Positions 28,798-38,003 of a stretch of DNA of 64,000 bases are shown one piece after another; the stretch's first letter is position 1, and every line of letters starts with the position of its first letter. Both the position numbers and the translations under genes were made by a program. The DNA is taken from NCBI GenBank assembly GCA_018401115.1, contig JAGYKX010000005.1:620001-684000 (forward strand), read 5' to 3'. Source of the stretch: Flavobacteriaceae bacterium (GTDB lineage Bacteria; Bacteroidota; Bacteroidia; Flavobacteriales; Flavobacteriaceae). Below the pieces are notes generated by a model. It made no database searches, was not told the origin of the DNA, and saw nothing but the letters and a program-made list of their open reading frames with translations.

Positions 28798-31700
28798 ATG
28801 AAAAAAACCTTCTTGCTCTTGGCACTTTTTTGTGCCAGTATTTCTGTGGCCCAGCAATTATCCATGGAACAATTAGAAAATCTTAAACCTAGAAACATTG
28901 GACCGGGAGGTATGAGTGGTCGTGTCACTTCCATTGACGCTGTTCACGACAATCCTGAGGTAATGTATGTAGGAACAGCCTCAGGAGGGCTTTGGAAATC
29001 TACCTCTGGGGGAATAAAGTGGGCTCCTATTTTTGACAAACAAATTACGGCGTCTGTTGGTGCAGTTGCCATTCAGCAGTCTAATCCATCTGTGGTATGG
29101 GTTGGAACAGGAGAGGGAAATCCAAGAAACTCTTTAAATGGCGGCTATGGTGTTTTTAAAACTCTAGACGGTGGTAAAACATGGAAGTCCATGGGTTTAG
29201 AAAAAACAAGACACATTCATAAAATACTTATTGATCCTACAGATCCAAATACAGTATATGTAGGTGCTATCGGTTCACCCTGGGGATCGCATGAAGAAAG
29301 AGGGGTATACAAAACTACAGATGGCGGAAAAAGTTGGCGTAGAATACTCTTTAGCAACACCACCTCAGGAGTAGCAGATATGGTGATGGATCCTAAAAAT
29401 CCTAATAAAATTATTGCGGCCCTATGGGATCATAAAAGAGACCCTTGGTTTTTTAAATCAGGAGGTCCTGGAAGTGGACTTTATTTGACCTACGATGGAG
29501 GAGAAAATTGGAAAAAATTATCAGATCAAGAGGGTTTACCAAAGGGTGAATTGGGAAGAATTGGACTCGCCATTGCAGCTAGTAAAACAGATGTCATCTA
29601 TGCCCTTATAGAATCTAAGAAAAATGCCTTGTACAAATCTACCGATGGAGGGAGCAAGTGGAAAATGGTCAATGACAAAGAAGACATTGGAAACAGGCCT
29701 TTTTACTACTCGGATATTTTTGTAGACCCTCAAAATGAGAACAGGGTATATTCTGTGTTTACCTATGTAAATGTATCAGAAGATGGAGGGAAAAACTTTA
29801 GTGAACTCATGCCTGCCTATGGGGTAGATAATGGCGTTCACCCAGACCACCATGCCTGGTGGATACACCCAGAGAACGGAAAGTTCATGTTGGACGGAAA
29901 TGACGGAGGAATGAACATCACCAGAGATGGTGGTGCTTCATGGCGTTTTGTTGGAAACATTCCTGTAGCACAGTTTTACCACATCAGTACAGATAATGAA
30001 TACCCTTATAATGTTTACGGAGGAATGCAAGACAATGGTTCTTGGAGAGGCCCTGCCTATGTTTGGAAAGTACAGGGTATTAGAAATTCTTACTGGCAAG
30101 AAATAGCCTTTGGAGATGGTTTTGACGTAGTCCCAGACAAAGACAATTCACAATATGGGTACGCCATGAGCCAGCAAGGCTTTGTGTCTAGATACGATTG
30201 GAAAACTGGAAACAACTATTCTGTTAGACCCACGGCACCTGACGAGAAAACAGTATTAAGATTTAACTGGAATGCGGGTATTGGTCAGGATCCCTTTGAT
30301 AACAGCACTGTATATTTTGGAAGCCAATTTGTACATAAGTCTACAGACAAAGGACTTACCTGGGAAGTTATTTCTACAGACCTTACCACCAACGATCCTG
30401 AAAAGCAAAAACAAAGTGAGAGCGGTGGTTTAACCATGGACGCTACCGGAGCAGAAAACCATTGTACCATCCTTGTCATTGAGCCCTCACCCGTAGAAAA
30501 AGATATGCTGTGGGTTGGTACAGACGACGGCCGTGTTCACTTTACCCAAGACGGTGGAAACTCTTGGAATGAGGTTACAAAAAACATCAAAGGCCTTCCT
30601 AAAGGCAGTTGGATTCCTCAGATCAAAGCCTCAAACAAAAACAAAGGAGAAGCCCTTCTAATAGCCAATGACTACCGAAGATTTAACTACACTCCTTACG
30701 CCTACCGCACTAAAAACTTCGGTAAAACCTGGGATCGCATTGTAGATGAAAAAGACGTGGCGAGTTACACCCTTTCAATTATAGAAGATCCTAAAAATCC
30801 TAATCTATTGTTTTTAGGAACAGATGACGGACTTTATATGTCTCTCAACGCTGGGGAATCATGGCAAAAATGGACGGCTGGTTTCCCAACGGTTTCTACC
30901 AAAGATTTAGCCATTCATCCAAGGGAAGAGGACTTAGTGATAGGTACCTTTGGAAGAGCTGCATGGGTTTTAGACGACATTAGACCCTTAAGAGCTGTTG
31001 CTGGTAACCCTCAAGCAATAGCAGAGCCTTTTAATTTATTTGCGCCTCCAACGGCATACTTGGCTGCTTATCAGCAACCCACTGGAAGCCGTTTTGGCGC
31101 CGATGCCTTATACCAGGGAGAAAACAAAAAATACGGTGCAATGATTACCTACTTTATAAAAGAAGGAATCAAAGCGGGGGCTAAAGAAAAAGATGATAAA
31201 GCTACCGATAAAACGCCTCAAGTAGATGAAAATGAAGAAGACAATAAGTCTAAAGCTTCCAAGGACTCCCTTTTTCTTAAAGTATTTAATGGAGATTTAC
31301 TCATTAGAACAATTGGCTTTAAAAAACCTAAAAAAGCTGGGTTCCATAGAATGTATTGGAATATGGATGAAAAAGGAGCAGATAGACCGTCTAGAAAGAT
31401 CTCAAAGAGCAAAAGAGAACCTGGTGGGAAATCTGTTTTACCAGGAACCTATACGATTGTTCTAACAGATGGTAGCTTAGAAAAAACCCAACAAATTAAA
31501 GTAGTTGCAGATCCTAGACTAGGAGAATCCATAGCGGCTATGAAAGAAGTTTATGACACTGAAACCCTTTTGGAAGGCTATTTGCAAACTGCCGCAGATG
31601 CTGTTAAACAATTGGTAGAAAGTAAACAAATAGCAAACCAATTCTCTAAAGAGTTGTCCGATTTAGATGAAAAGGGCTACAAAGAGAGTATTCAAAAAGC

Positions 31701-32016
31701 CAAAGAAATCTCCAAAGAAATTGATAGCTTATTAGCCTCTTATTTAGGAACCATAGATAAACGACAAGGAATAACGAGAAACCCAGAAATTACCGTAATG
31801 CAAAGAATTGGTAGTGCCTCTAGTTATGTGGGTAGCAGAAAAACAGGAATGACAGCTACCGAAGACAGGTTGATATTATTTGCTAAAAATGAGCTCAAAA
31901 AAGCCTTGGAAAAACAAAATGACTTTTTTGAAAACCAATGGACAAACTTTGTCTCTGAAATGAAAAAAATAGAAAGAAATCCTTTTAAAGAAACCAAAAC
32001 ATTTGATTTAGATTAG
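28798..32016 (+). CDS. Secreted VPS10/BNR beta-propeller protein
   Basis: The 1072-residue exported protein has a signal peptide (residues 1-19) and two propellers with about eleven Asp-box motifs, such as KTLDGGKTW, KTTDGGKSW, LTYDGGENW, ITRDGGASW and FTQDGGNSW. A linker rich in Lys, Asp and Glu (about 790-825) and a C-terminal domain of about 240 residues follow. The architecture matches the sortilin VPS10-like glycosyl hydrolase-annotated proteins of marine Flavobacteriaceae. No catalytic residues are known, and a binding or scaffold role is as likely as hydrolysis. A short hairpin (28820-28837) lies inside the signal-peptide codons. Confidence 0.9.
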   Translation: MKKTFLLLALFCASISVAQQLSMEQLENLKPRNIGPGGMSGRVTSIDAVHDNPEVMYVGTASGGLWKSTSGGIKWAPIFDKQITASVGAVAIQQSNPSVVWVGTGEGNPRNSLNGGYGVFKTLDGGKTWKSMGLEKTRHIHKILIDPTDPNTVYVGAIGSPWGSHEERGVYKTTDGGKSWRRILFSNTTSGVADMVMDPKNPNKIIAALWDHKRDPWFFKSGGPGSGLYLTYDGGENWKKLSDQEGLPKGELGRIGLAIAASKTDVIYALIESKKNALYKSTDGGSKWKMVNDKEDIGNRPFYYSDIFVDPQNENRVYSVFTYVNVSEDGGKNFSELMPAYGVDNGVHPDHHAWWIHPENGKFMLDGNDGGMNITRDGGASWRFVGNIPVAQFYHISTDNEYPYNVYGGMQDNGSWRGPAYVWKVQGIRNSYWQEIAFGDGFDVVPDKDNSQYGYAMSQQGFVSRYDWKTGNNYSVRPTAPDEKTVLRFNWNAGIGQDPFDNSTVYFGSQFVHKSTDKGLTWEVISTDLTTNDPEKQKQSESGGLTMDATGAENHCTILVIEPSPVEKDMLWVGTDDGRVHFTQDGGNSWNEVTKNIKGLPKGSWIPQIKASNKNKGEALLIANDYRRFNYTPYAYRTKNFGKTWDRIVDEKDVASYTLSIIEDPKNPNLLFLGTDDGLYMSLNAGESWQKWTAGFPTVSTKDLAIHPREEDLVIGTFGRAAWVLDDIRPLRAVAGNPQAIAEPFNLFAPPTAYLAAYQQPTGSRFGADALYQGENKKYGAMITYFIKEGIKAGAKEKDDKATDKTPQVDENEEDNKSKASKDSLFLKVFNGDLLIRTIGFKKPKKAGFHRMYWNMDEKGADRPSRKISKSKREPGGKSVLPGTYTIVLTDGSLEKTQQIKVVADPRLGESIAAMKEVYDTETLLEGYLQTAADAVKQLVESKQIANQFSKELSDLDEKGYKESIQKAKEISKEIDSLLASYLGTIDKRQGITRNPEITVMQRIGSASSYVGSRKTGMTATEDRLILFAKNELKKALEKQNDFFENQWTNFVSEMKKIERNPFKETKTFDLD

Positions 32017-32068
32017 TATCTATCAGAAATTAACTCTAACTTAAAACAAACAATTTAAAAACTATCTC

Positions 32069-32632
32069 ATGAAAAAAATTTTATTCACTACTGCAATATT
32101 ATTGGGACTTTTATCCTGTAAGGACAAACCAAAACAAGCAGAAAGCGCCACTGAAATAGAGGCAGTAGCTAAAGAAGTAACTAAAATTTCCTTTGAAATG
32201 ACTCCTAAGAGTGGGTCAGAGGTAAAAGGAACAGTTACTTTCTCCCAAGAAAATGATGGGCAAGTTATGATGATGGCTTATTTATCCAGCTTAACACCAG
32301 GAGAACATGCCATTCACCTGCATGAAACAGCAGATTGCTCTTCTGAGGACGGAAAGTCTACTGGAGGACATTGGAACCCTACCTTTGAGCCCCATGGAGC
32401 CTGGGGAGCTGAGGAGGGCTTTCACAGAGGAGATATTGGTAATTTCACTGCAGATGCAGAAGGAAATGCTACGGTACACTTTATGACAGATCTATGGAGT
32501 TTAGGAGGAGAAGACCCTACTAAAAACATTATTGGAAAGGCTGTAATAGTGCACCAAGGAGAAGACGACTTAGTCTCTCAACCGAGTGGAGCTGCAGGTG
32601 CTAGAATTAGTTGTACGGGAATTATTGAATAA
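32069..32632 (+). CDS. sodC: Cu/Zn superoxide dismutase, lipoprotein form
   Basis: The 187-residue protein has a lipoprotein signal (LLGLLSC, lipidated cysteine at residue 17) and the SodC fold. Metal-site motifs are visible in order: HAIHLHETADCS (copper ligands), GGHWNPTFEPHG, HRGDIGNFTADAEG (zinc ligands) and VIVHQGEDD. The disulfide partners are the cysteines in ETADCS and ARISCTGII. It removes superoxide in the periplasm or at the outer membrane. The LETM1-like gene follows after 22 bp, so the two may be co-transcribed. Confidence 0.95.
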   Translation: MKKILFTTAILLGLLSCKDKPKQAESATEIEAVAKEVTKISFEMTPKSGSEVKGTVTFSQENDGQVMMMAYLSSLTPGEHAIHLHETADCSSEDGKSTGGHWNPTFEPHGAWGAEEGFHRGDIGNFTADAEGNATVHFMTDLWSLGGEDPTKNIIGKAVIVHQGEDDLVSQPSGAAGARISCTGIIE

Positions 32633-32654
32633 TATACATCCTTAAAGAAATTTA

Positions 32655-33842
32655 ATGAATCCATCTGCTTCAGGTTGGGTCACAAAATTTGGCCATGTTC
32701 TCAAAGACCAACCATTTTTCTTTGAGAACATGGTCTTATTTAATCAATTAAAGACACTAGGTTTTCTGTATGGATTAAATATAGCCATACCGGAGTTTAT
32801 TATTACTGAACATGAGGCTTCTATTGACGAACGCACAAAAATTAACCTTATTTATGCAATGTATAGTGCCTACGAAGCCTATTACAATAGCAACTCGACA
32901 AAAGGAAACACAGAAAAAACAGGAAATTTTAATCTGTTTTTAGAACAAATTACTACATACTATGAAGGTTTAAATAGTGTCAAAAAATCACTATTTGAAG
33001 GTTTCTTAGGGGAGACAAAAAAAGATGAAATAGTAGCTCGTATAATTGATCAAAGGGTTTTTATTGAAGCCAATATCATTCATAAAACTTTTGGGAATTT
33101 TTCTTTAAATCCATATCTAACCATTGATTATTTAGGGTTTAAACGTTTCTTGTCTGATCCTGATCACTATGTGCTTGCTTTACAACAAATAGAAAAAATA
33201 GGCATAGTATTAGTCAAAAAATCAGTAGAGCTTTTTAAAAGTGAAAAAAATCAAATAGAACTATTTCAAAAATCAATGCTCTTAAAAGAGCACAAACTTT
33301 CTCCTACAAATAGAAATGATCTTCATTTATCTAATGAAGAGGTTCAATACCTAATAATAATCAGTTCCTTAAATATCCTGCCAAATAAAAAAGATGAAAA
33401 TAATTTTTCAAATTATATAAACTTCACTGCGGAGTTATTAAGGGTCTCTCCCAAAAGAATTCACTTAGAACTCTCTGATTTAAAAACATTTATAGAGCTT
33501 AATAAAAAACAAATTCCGGGGCTTAAAACTATGGCAACAGGAGAACAGCTCTATGAAAACCTCTCCTTTTTAGTGAATAAATTAATTCTTAGAAACAGCA
33601 AGAGACTGCTAAAAGAAATTAAAGGAAGTCAAGAATTGGTGCGCTTAATTACAAAATCTACTCACAGTGATTTATCTACTCAAGAAAAAAAGAAAATACA
33701 AGAGCAGCTTCTAGATATTTTTAAAAGTATCCCCTCTCTGGCTATTTTCATACTTCCGGGAGGAGCTATGCTTTTACCCATTTTTATAAAGCTTATTCCT
33801 AAGCTACTTCCGAGCGCTTTTGACGACAATAGAATTTCCTAA
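32655..33842 (+). CDS. LETM1-like protein (flavobacterial biofilm-associated family)
   Basis: The 395-residue protein ends in the hallmark of the family, a hydrophobic segment with PGGAMLLPIFIKLIPKLLPS, close to the LETM1 core of mitochondrial ion exchangers. The rest is helical and soluble-looking. Related Flavobacteriaceae proteins are annotated LETM1-related biofilm-associated protein; the mechanism is unknown. It starts 22 bp after sodC. A long inverted repeat occupies codons 13-27, a position where such structure would normally be avoided. Confidence 0.82.
   Translation: MNPSASGWVTKFGHVLKDQPFFFENMVLFNQLKTLGFLYGLNIAIPEFIITEHEASIDERTKINLIYAMYSAYEAYYNSNSTKGNTEKTGNFNLFLEQITTYYEGLNSVKKSLFEGFLGETKKDEIVARIIDQRVFIEANIIHKTFGNFSLNPYLTIDYLGFKRFLSDPDHYVLALQQIEKIGIVLVKKSVELFKSEKNQIELFQKSMLLKEHKLSPTNRNDLHLSNEEVQYLIIISSLNILPNKKDENNFSNYINFTAELLRVSPKRIHLELSDLKTFIELNKKQIPGLKTMATGEQLYENLSFLVNKLILRNSKRLLKEIKGSQELVRLITKSTHSDLSTQEKKKIQEQLLDIFKSIPSLAIFILPGGAMLLPIFIKLIPKLLPSAFDDNRIS
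32691..32735 (+). repeat. Long inverted repeat at the 5' end of the LETM1-like gene
   Basis: A perfect 15-bp stem (32693-32707 with 32719-32733) extends by one G-T and one G-C pair to 32691/32735, around an 11-nt loop. It begins 36 nt after the start codon. There is no uninterrupted T-run behind it. Confidence 0.8.
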
Positions 33843-33942
33843 TTTTTTTTAATACTCAAATTAAAAAAGCGATTTACCCAATTGTAGTTTTTTCAGGATG
33901 AATTGGGAATATTAGCCATATCTTTGCAACTTATAATTATAT

Positions 33943-35229
33943 ATGACTTTTAAAGAACTCGGGCTATCTAAGCCACTTCTAGACGCTTTAGATCGTTTAG
34001 ACTACAATACCCCAACCCCAATTCAAGAACAAGCTATTCCAATTGTCCTCAAAGGGGAAGATCTATTGGGTTGTGCGCAAACAGGAACTGGAAAAACAGC
34101 CGCATTTGCTATACCAATTATTGAAAGATTGCTTTCTAGTACTTCAAAAAATAGTTTTATAAAAGTACTTGTAGTTACTCCTACAAGGGAATTGGCCATA
34201 CAGATTGAAGAAAATTTCAAATCTTACACACATTTTACTGAGCTTAAGACTCAAGTAATTTTTGGAGGGGTAAAACAAGGAAAACAAACAGATGCACTAA
34301 GAAAAAAACCAGATATTTTAATTGCTACTCCCGGCAGACTATTAGATCTTATGAATCAGGGATTTATAAGCCTGAAAAATATTGAATACGCCATTTTAGA
34401 TGAGGCAGATCAGATGCTAGACATGGGGTTTATTCATGATATAAAAAAATTAATCGCAAAGCTTCCAGCGCAAAGGCAATCATTATTCTTTTCTGCCACT
34501 ATGCCACAAAGTATTGTGCAATTATCTGGTCAGATATTAGGAAATCCTCAGAGAATTACCATCAAGCCAGAACAAGCTACAGCAGAAAAAATAACCCAAG
34601 GAATTTATTTTGTAGACAAAGAAAATAAAATCAAACTCTTAGCCTCATTGGTAGAACAATCTGAAGCACCTGCAGTACTCGTATTTTCGAGGACAAAACA
34701 CGGTGCTAACAATATTGTTAAAAAATTAGACAAGTACGGGATTAAAGGGGCTGCGATACATGGTAATAAATCACAGGCAGCAAGACAAAAGGCATTAGAA
34801 GGCTTTAAAGAAGGTAGACTAAACGTTCTAGTGGCTACAGATATTGCAGCAAGAGGAATAGATATAGATCAACTTTCTTTAGTGATTAACTACGAACTCC
34901 CCAATGTTCCTGAAACTTATGTTCATAGGATAGGAAGGACCGGAAGGGCTAGTGCTAGTGGTGTTGCTATTTCATTTTGCGACGAAACTGAAATTCCTTA
35001 TTTACAAGATATTCAAAAACTCATTAAACAGGATGTTCCTGTGATTAAAGGACATGAGTTTGAAAACGAAAGTCTTGAGGGAGAACTACAGAAAAAACAA
35101 TTCTCTAAAAGTGGTGGAAAAAAGGCAGCCTCCAATCAAAATAGATCTAGAAGACCACAAGGGGGAAGAGACAACCAAAGAGATCAGAGACCTCAGAGAA
35201 AATCAGATAGTTCTCGTAGAAATTCATAA
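33943..35229 (+). CDS. DEAD-box RNA helicase, RhlE-like
   Basis: The 428-residue ATP-dependent helicase shows all motifs: the Q motif (TPTPIQEQAIP), motif I AQTGTGKT, Ia PTRELAIQ, Ib TPGRLLDL, II DEADQMLDMGF, III SATM, V ATDIAARGID and VI HRIGRTGRA. A basic tail rich in Arg, Lys, Gln and Ser (about 365-428) should bind RNA. RhlE-type enzymes act in ribosome assembly and RNA decay. The rRNA pseudouridine synthase gene follows after 30 bp, consistent with a shared role in rRNA maturation. Confidence 0.95.
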   Translation: MTFKELGLSKPLLDALDRLDYNTPTPIQEQAIPIVLKGEDLLGCAQTGTGKTAAFAIPIIERLLSSTSKNSFIKVLVVTPTRELAIQIEENFKSYTHFTELKTQVIFGGVKQGKQTDALRKKPDILIATPGRLLDLMNQGFISLKNIEYAILDEADQMLDMGFIHDIKKLIAKLPAQRQSLFFSATMPQSIVQLSGQILGNPQRITIKPEQATAEKITQGIYFVDKENKIKLLASLVEQSEAPAVLVFSRTKHGANNIVKKLDKYGIKGAAIHGNKSQAARQKALEGFKEGRLNVLVATDIAARGIDIDQLSLVINYELPNVPETYVHRIGRTGRASASGVAISFCDETEIPYLQDIQKLIKQDVPVIKGHEFENESLEGELQKKQFSKSGGKKAASNQNRSRRPQGGRDNQRDQRPQRKSDSSRRNS

Positions 35230-35259
35230 ATTGTTTATTTTTATACTTCAATTTTTTAC

Positions 35260-35991
35260 ATGAATCCTACTACAGGCACTAGAATAAATAAATACTTAAG
35301 CGAAATTGGCTATTGCTCTAGAAGGGGTGCAGACAAACTAATAGAAGAAGCTAGAGTAACCATTAATGGTGTAGTTCCTGAAATGGGTACTAAGATTCAG
35401 GAAGGAGACATAGTTGCTGTAGATGGAATTGAAGTAGGTGAAAAAGAAACAGAACACGTTTATTTAATTTTCAATAAACCCGTCGGGATTGTTTGTACTA
35501 CAGATACAAGGGTAGAAAAAGACAACATCATTGATTTTATAAATTATCCCAAAAGAATATTTCCCATTGGAAGATTAGATAAACCGAGCGAAGGACTAAT
35601 TTTTCTGACCAGTGATGGAGACATTGTCAATAAAATTTTAAGGGCCAGGAACCATCATGAAAAAGAATATGTGGTTACTGTAAACAAAAGAATCACCCCA
35701 GATTTTATTTCAAAAATGAGTCAGGGGGTGCCTATTTTAGATACCGTTACAAGACAATGTAATGTTACTGCTATAAATAGCTCCACATTTAAAATTGTCT
35801 TAACCCAAGGAATTAATAGGCAAATTAGACGCATGTGTGAATACCTTGGCTATGAAGTACAACAATTAAAAAGAGTTAGGATTATGAACATCTCTTTAGA
35901 TGTACCTTTGGGAAAATGGAGAGATTTTAGCCCAGAGGAACTCAGAGAACTAAATAGTTTATTAGAAGACTCTACAAAAACTGATAACTGA
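35260..35991 (+). CDS. rluF: 23S rRNA pseudouridine synthase, RluF-like
   Basis: The 243-residue enzyme has an N-terminal S4 RNA-binding domain (RINKYLSEIGYCSRRGADKL) and an RsuA-family catalytic core with GRLDKPSEGL, whose aspartate (near residue 110) is the catalytic residue, and NRQIRRMCEYLGYEV. The latter, with RVRIMNISLDVPLGKWR, is closest to RluF, which modifies U2604 of 23S rRNA. It lies between the helicase and paiB with gaps of 30 and 5 bp, so the genes form an operon. RluB or RluE specificity cannot be fully excluded. Confidence 0.88.
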   Translation: MNPTTGTRINKYLSEIGYCSRRGADKLIEEARVTINGVVPEMGTKIQEGDIVAVDGIEVGEKETEHVYLIFNKPVGIVCTTDTRVEKDNIIDFINYPKRIFPIGRLDKPSEGLIFLTSDGDIVNKILRARNHHEKEYVVTVNKRITPDFISKMSQGVPILDTVTRQCNVTAINSSTFKIVLTQGINRQIRRMCEYLGYEVQQLKRVRIMNISLDVPLGKWRDFSPEELRELNSLLEDSTKTDN

Positions 35992-35996
35992 TAAGC

Positions 35997-36620
35997 ATGT
36001 ATATTCCAGATCATTACAAAAATGAAAACCAACAGGAGCTTATAGGTTTTATTCATGAAAACCCGTTCGGTATTATAGTTATTCAAGGAGAGAATGCTCC
36101 TATAGCCTCGCATATTCCATTTATGATCAAAGGATCCCCTGAAGATGGATACCATCTTGTAGGTCACCTCTCTAAAAAAAATCAAATTGCACAATTATTG
36201 AAAAATTCAATATCTGCGTTAATTATCTTTAATGGACCTCAGCATTATATTTCTTCCTCCTGGTATAAAGAAGAAGAAGTGCCTACATGGAATTATATTG
36301 CAGTTCACGCCTATGGATCTGTTTCAATTCAATCTGACAATGCACTTTTAGACTCATTACATGAATTGGTAGCTCAGCATGAAAAGCATGAAAAGAATCC
36401 TGTAGATCTAACAAAAATGCGTCCAGAAACAATGAATCAATACAGAGGAGTTATAGGTTTCACTATTTCAATTAACACATTAGAAGGAGCTTACAAATTA
36501 TCACAAACTAGAAAAGAAGACCATCAATCTATTGAAAGCGAACTAGCGGAAAAGAATAATTTTCAAGCTATCGAGATCTCAAATGCCATGAAAAAAGCAA
36601 ACCATTCCCCTTTAAAATAG
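35997..36620 (+). CDS. paiB: PaiB-type FMN-binding protein
   Basis: The 207-residue protein starts MYIPDHYKNEN and carries FGIIVIQGE, SHIPF and a later SSSWYKEEEVPTWNY segment, all typical of the PaiB/FMN-binding split-barrel family. Members were described as negative regulators of sporulation and protease genes in Bacillus; in other bacteria they are probably FMN-dependent enzymes or heme-binding proteins. It begins 5 bp after rluF and ends 29 bp before oxyR. Confidence 0.88.
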   Translation: MYIPDHYKNENQQELIGFIHENPFGIIVIQGENAPIASHIPFMIKGSPEDGYHLVGHLSKKNQIAQLLKNSISALIIFNGPQHYISSSWYKEEEVPTWNYIAVHAYGSVSIQSDNALLDSLHELVAQHEKHEKNPVDLTKMRPETMNQYRGVIGFTISINTLEGAYKLSQTRKEDHQSIESELAEKNNFQAIEISNAMKKANHSPLK

Positions 36621-36649
36621 TTTTTTAACTTAACGGTTTAAATCACATC

Positions 36650-37591
36650 ATGACCATTACTCAACTCCAATACGTATTAGCTGTAGCAGAATACAAAAAT
36701 TTTACACTAGCTGCAGAAAAAAGTTTTGTCACTCAGCCTACACTAAGTATGCAAGTTCAGAAATTAGAAGAAGAGTTAGATGTTATCTTGTTCGACAGAA
36801 GTAAAAAGCCACTTACCATTACTACAGTTGGAGAAAAAATTGTAGCACAAGCAAAAAACATTGTGAATGAGGCATTGAGAATAAAAGATATTGTTTCACA
36901 AGACAAAGGATATGTGGGTGGGCCATTTACCTTAGGTATAATTCCTACTATTATGCCTACTCTACTACCAATGTTTCTAAAATCGTTTATTGAAAAGTAT
37001 CCTGAGGTCAATTTAATTATAAAAGAACAAAATACAGACCAACTCATAGAAAGTCTTAAAGAAGGCTCTATAGATGCTGCAATTGCAGCCACACCACTAG
37101 AAATTGAAGATTTAGAAGAACGCCCTCTATACTACGAACCATTTGTGGGTTATGTTCCTAAAAGCCACAGACTTGCTTCTGTAAAAGAACTCACTGAGGA
37201 AGATATTGATCTTTCTGAAATCTTACTATTAAAAGATGGACATTGCTTTAGAGATGGAATTTTGAATTTATGTCAAGCCAACAAAAAATTGGACCTTAGT
37301 CATTTTCAGATTCAAAGTGGCAGTTTTGAAACTCTTCTGAATTTATCGGATGAAGGATTAGGAATGACACTTCTTCCTTATTTAAATTCATTGGCCTTGG
37401 ACCCTAGTAAAAAAAGTGCCCTAAAACATTTTAAGGCACCTTCTCCAGCAAGAGAAGTAAGCCTTATATTCCATAAGAGGGCTTTAAAAATTCAAATCAC
37501 AGAAGCCCTTAAAGAAACTATCTCTAACATTATCCGTGGTGCAATAGCCTTTCAGGATGTTAAAATCATTAGTCCTTTAAACAAAATATAA
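36650..37591 (+). CDS. oxyR: Hydrogen peroxide-sensing LysR regulator OxyR
   Basis: The 313-residue LysR-type protein has an N-terminal winged helix (about 1-60, with AAEKSFVTQPTLSMQVQKLE) and a periplasmic-binding-like sensor domain. Two cysteines sit in KDGHCFRDGILNLC at positions 199 and 208. These are exactly the residues, spacing and numbering of the peroxide-sensing disulfide in E. coli OxyR, so redox sensing by the same chemistry is expected. It is the last gene of the helicase-rluF-paiB-oxyR run and is closed by a terminator. No catalase or peroxiredoxin gene is adjacent. Confidence 0.93.
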   Translation: MTITQLQYVLAVAEYKNFTLAAEKSFVTQPTLSMQVQKLEEELDVILFDRSKKPLTITTVGEKIVAQAKNIVNEALRIKDIVSQDKGYVGGPFTLGIIPTIMPTLLPMFLKSFIEKYPEVNLIIKEQNTDQLIESLKEGSIDAAIAATPLEIEDLEERPLYYEPFVGYVPKSHRLASVKELTEEDIDLSEILLLKDGHCFRDGILNLCQANKKLDLSHFQIQSGSFETLLNLSDEGLGMTLLPYLNSLALDPSKKSALKHFKAPSPAREVSLIFHKRALKIQITEALKETISNIIRGAIAFQDVKIISPLNKI

Positions 37592-37622
37592 TTTAACGAA
37601 GCTAAAAAAGATATTTTCAAAT

Positions 37623-37652
37623 AAAAAAGAGGTCTTAGAAGACCTCTTTTTT
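37623..37652. terminator. Bidirectional terminator between oxyR and the small minus-strand gene
   Basis: The stem GAGGTCT/AGACCTC (37629-37635 with 37640-37646) is flanked by six A on the left and six T on the right, so it can serve both converging units. On the minus strand it is preceded by TATAATTTGGTT (37667-37656), a word also found before the leader terminator at 55143-55175. Confidence 0.85.
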
Positions 37653-37683
37653 ACTAACCAAATTATACAATCCTTATCAGGTC

Positions 37684-37893
37684 TTATCTAGACCGCTTAT
37701 TTTCCAAATAAATCAAAGTAGCTTTCACTTTTGGATTTTCTTTGCTAAATTCTTTGAGCCAAATAATTAACTCTTCTATTTCATAGGGCAAAAGCCTTTT
37801 GGAAGCTTTTTTTAATTCTCTTCTAAATAAACCCATATTGAAACTAACTTTTTGAAGCACCATTTTGGTATACTCTAACATTGCTCTAGCCAT
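37684..37893 (-). CDS. Small conserved flavobacterial protein
   Basis: The start is placed at ATG 37893, giving 69 residues (MARAMLEYTKMVLQKVSF at the start); a longer frame to 37974 would pass through the promoter region. A TAAATTTG box (37930-37923 on the minus strand) supports the shorter form. The protein is basic and helical, with the segment LFRRELKKASKRLLPYEIEE, which I recognise as a small family conserved in Flavobacteriaceae without known function. It is divergent from PBP4. Confidence 0.65.
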   Translation of the reverse strand: MARAMLEYTKMVLQKVSFNMGLFRRELKKASKRLLPYEIEELIIWLKEFSKENPKVKATLIYLENKRSR

Positions 37894-38003
37894 AAGTTTA
37901 TTATATTTAAATTGAACATACTCAAATTTAGCACAAATAAACACTGCATATTTTATAAGAAATGTTAAAAACAACTACATTCATGTTAAAAATATACAAA
38001 GCC

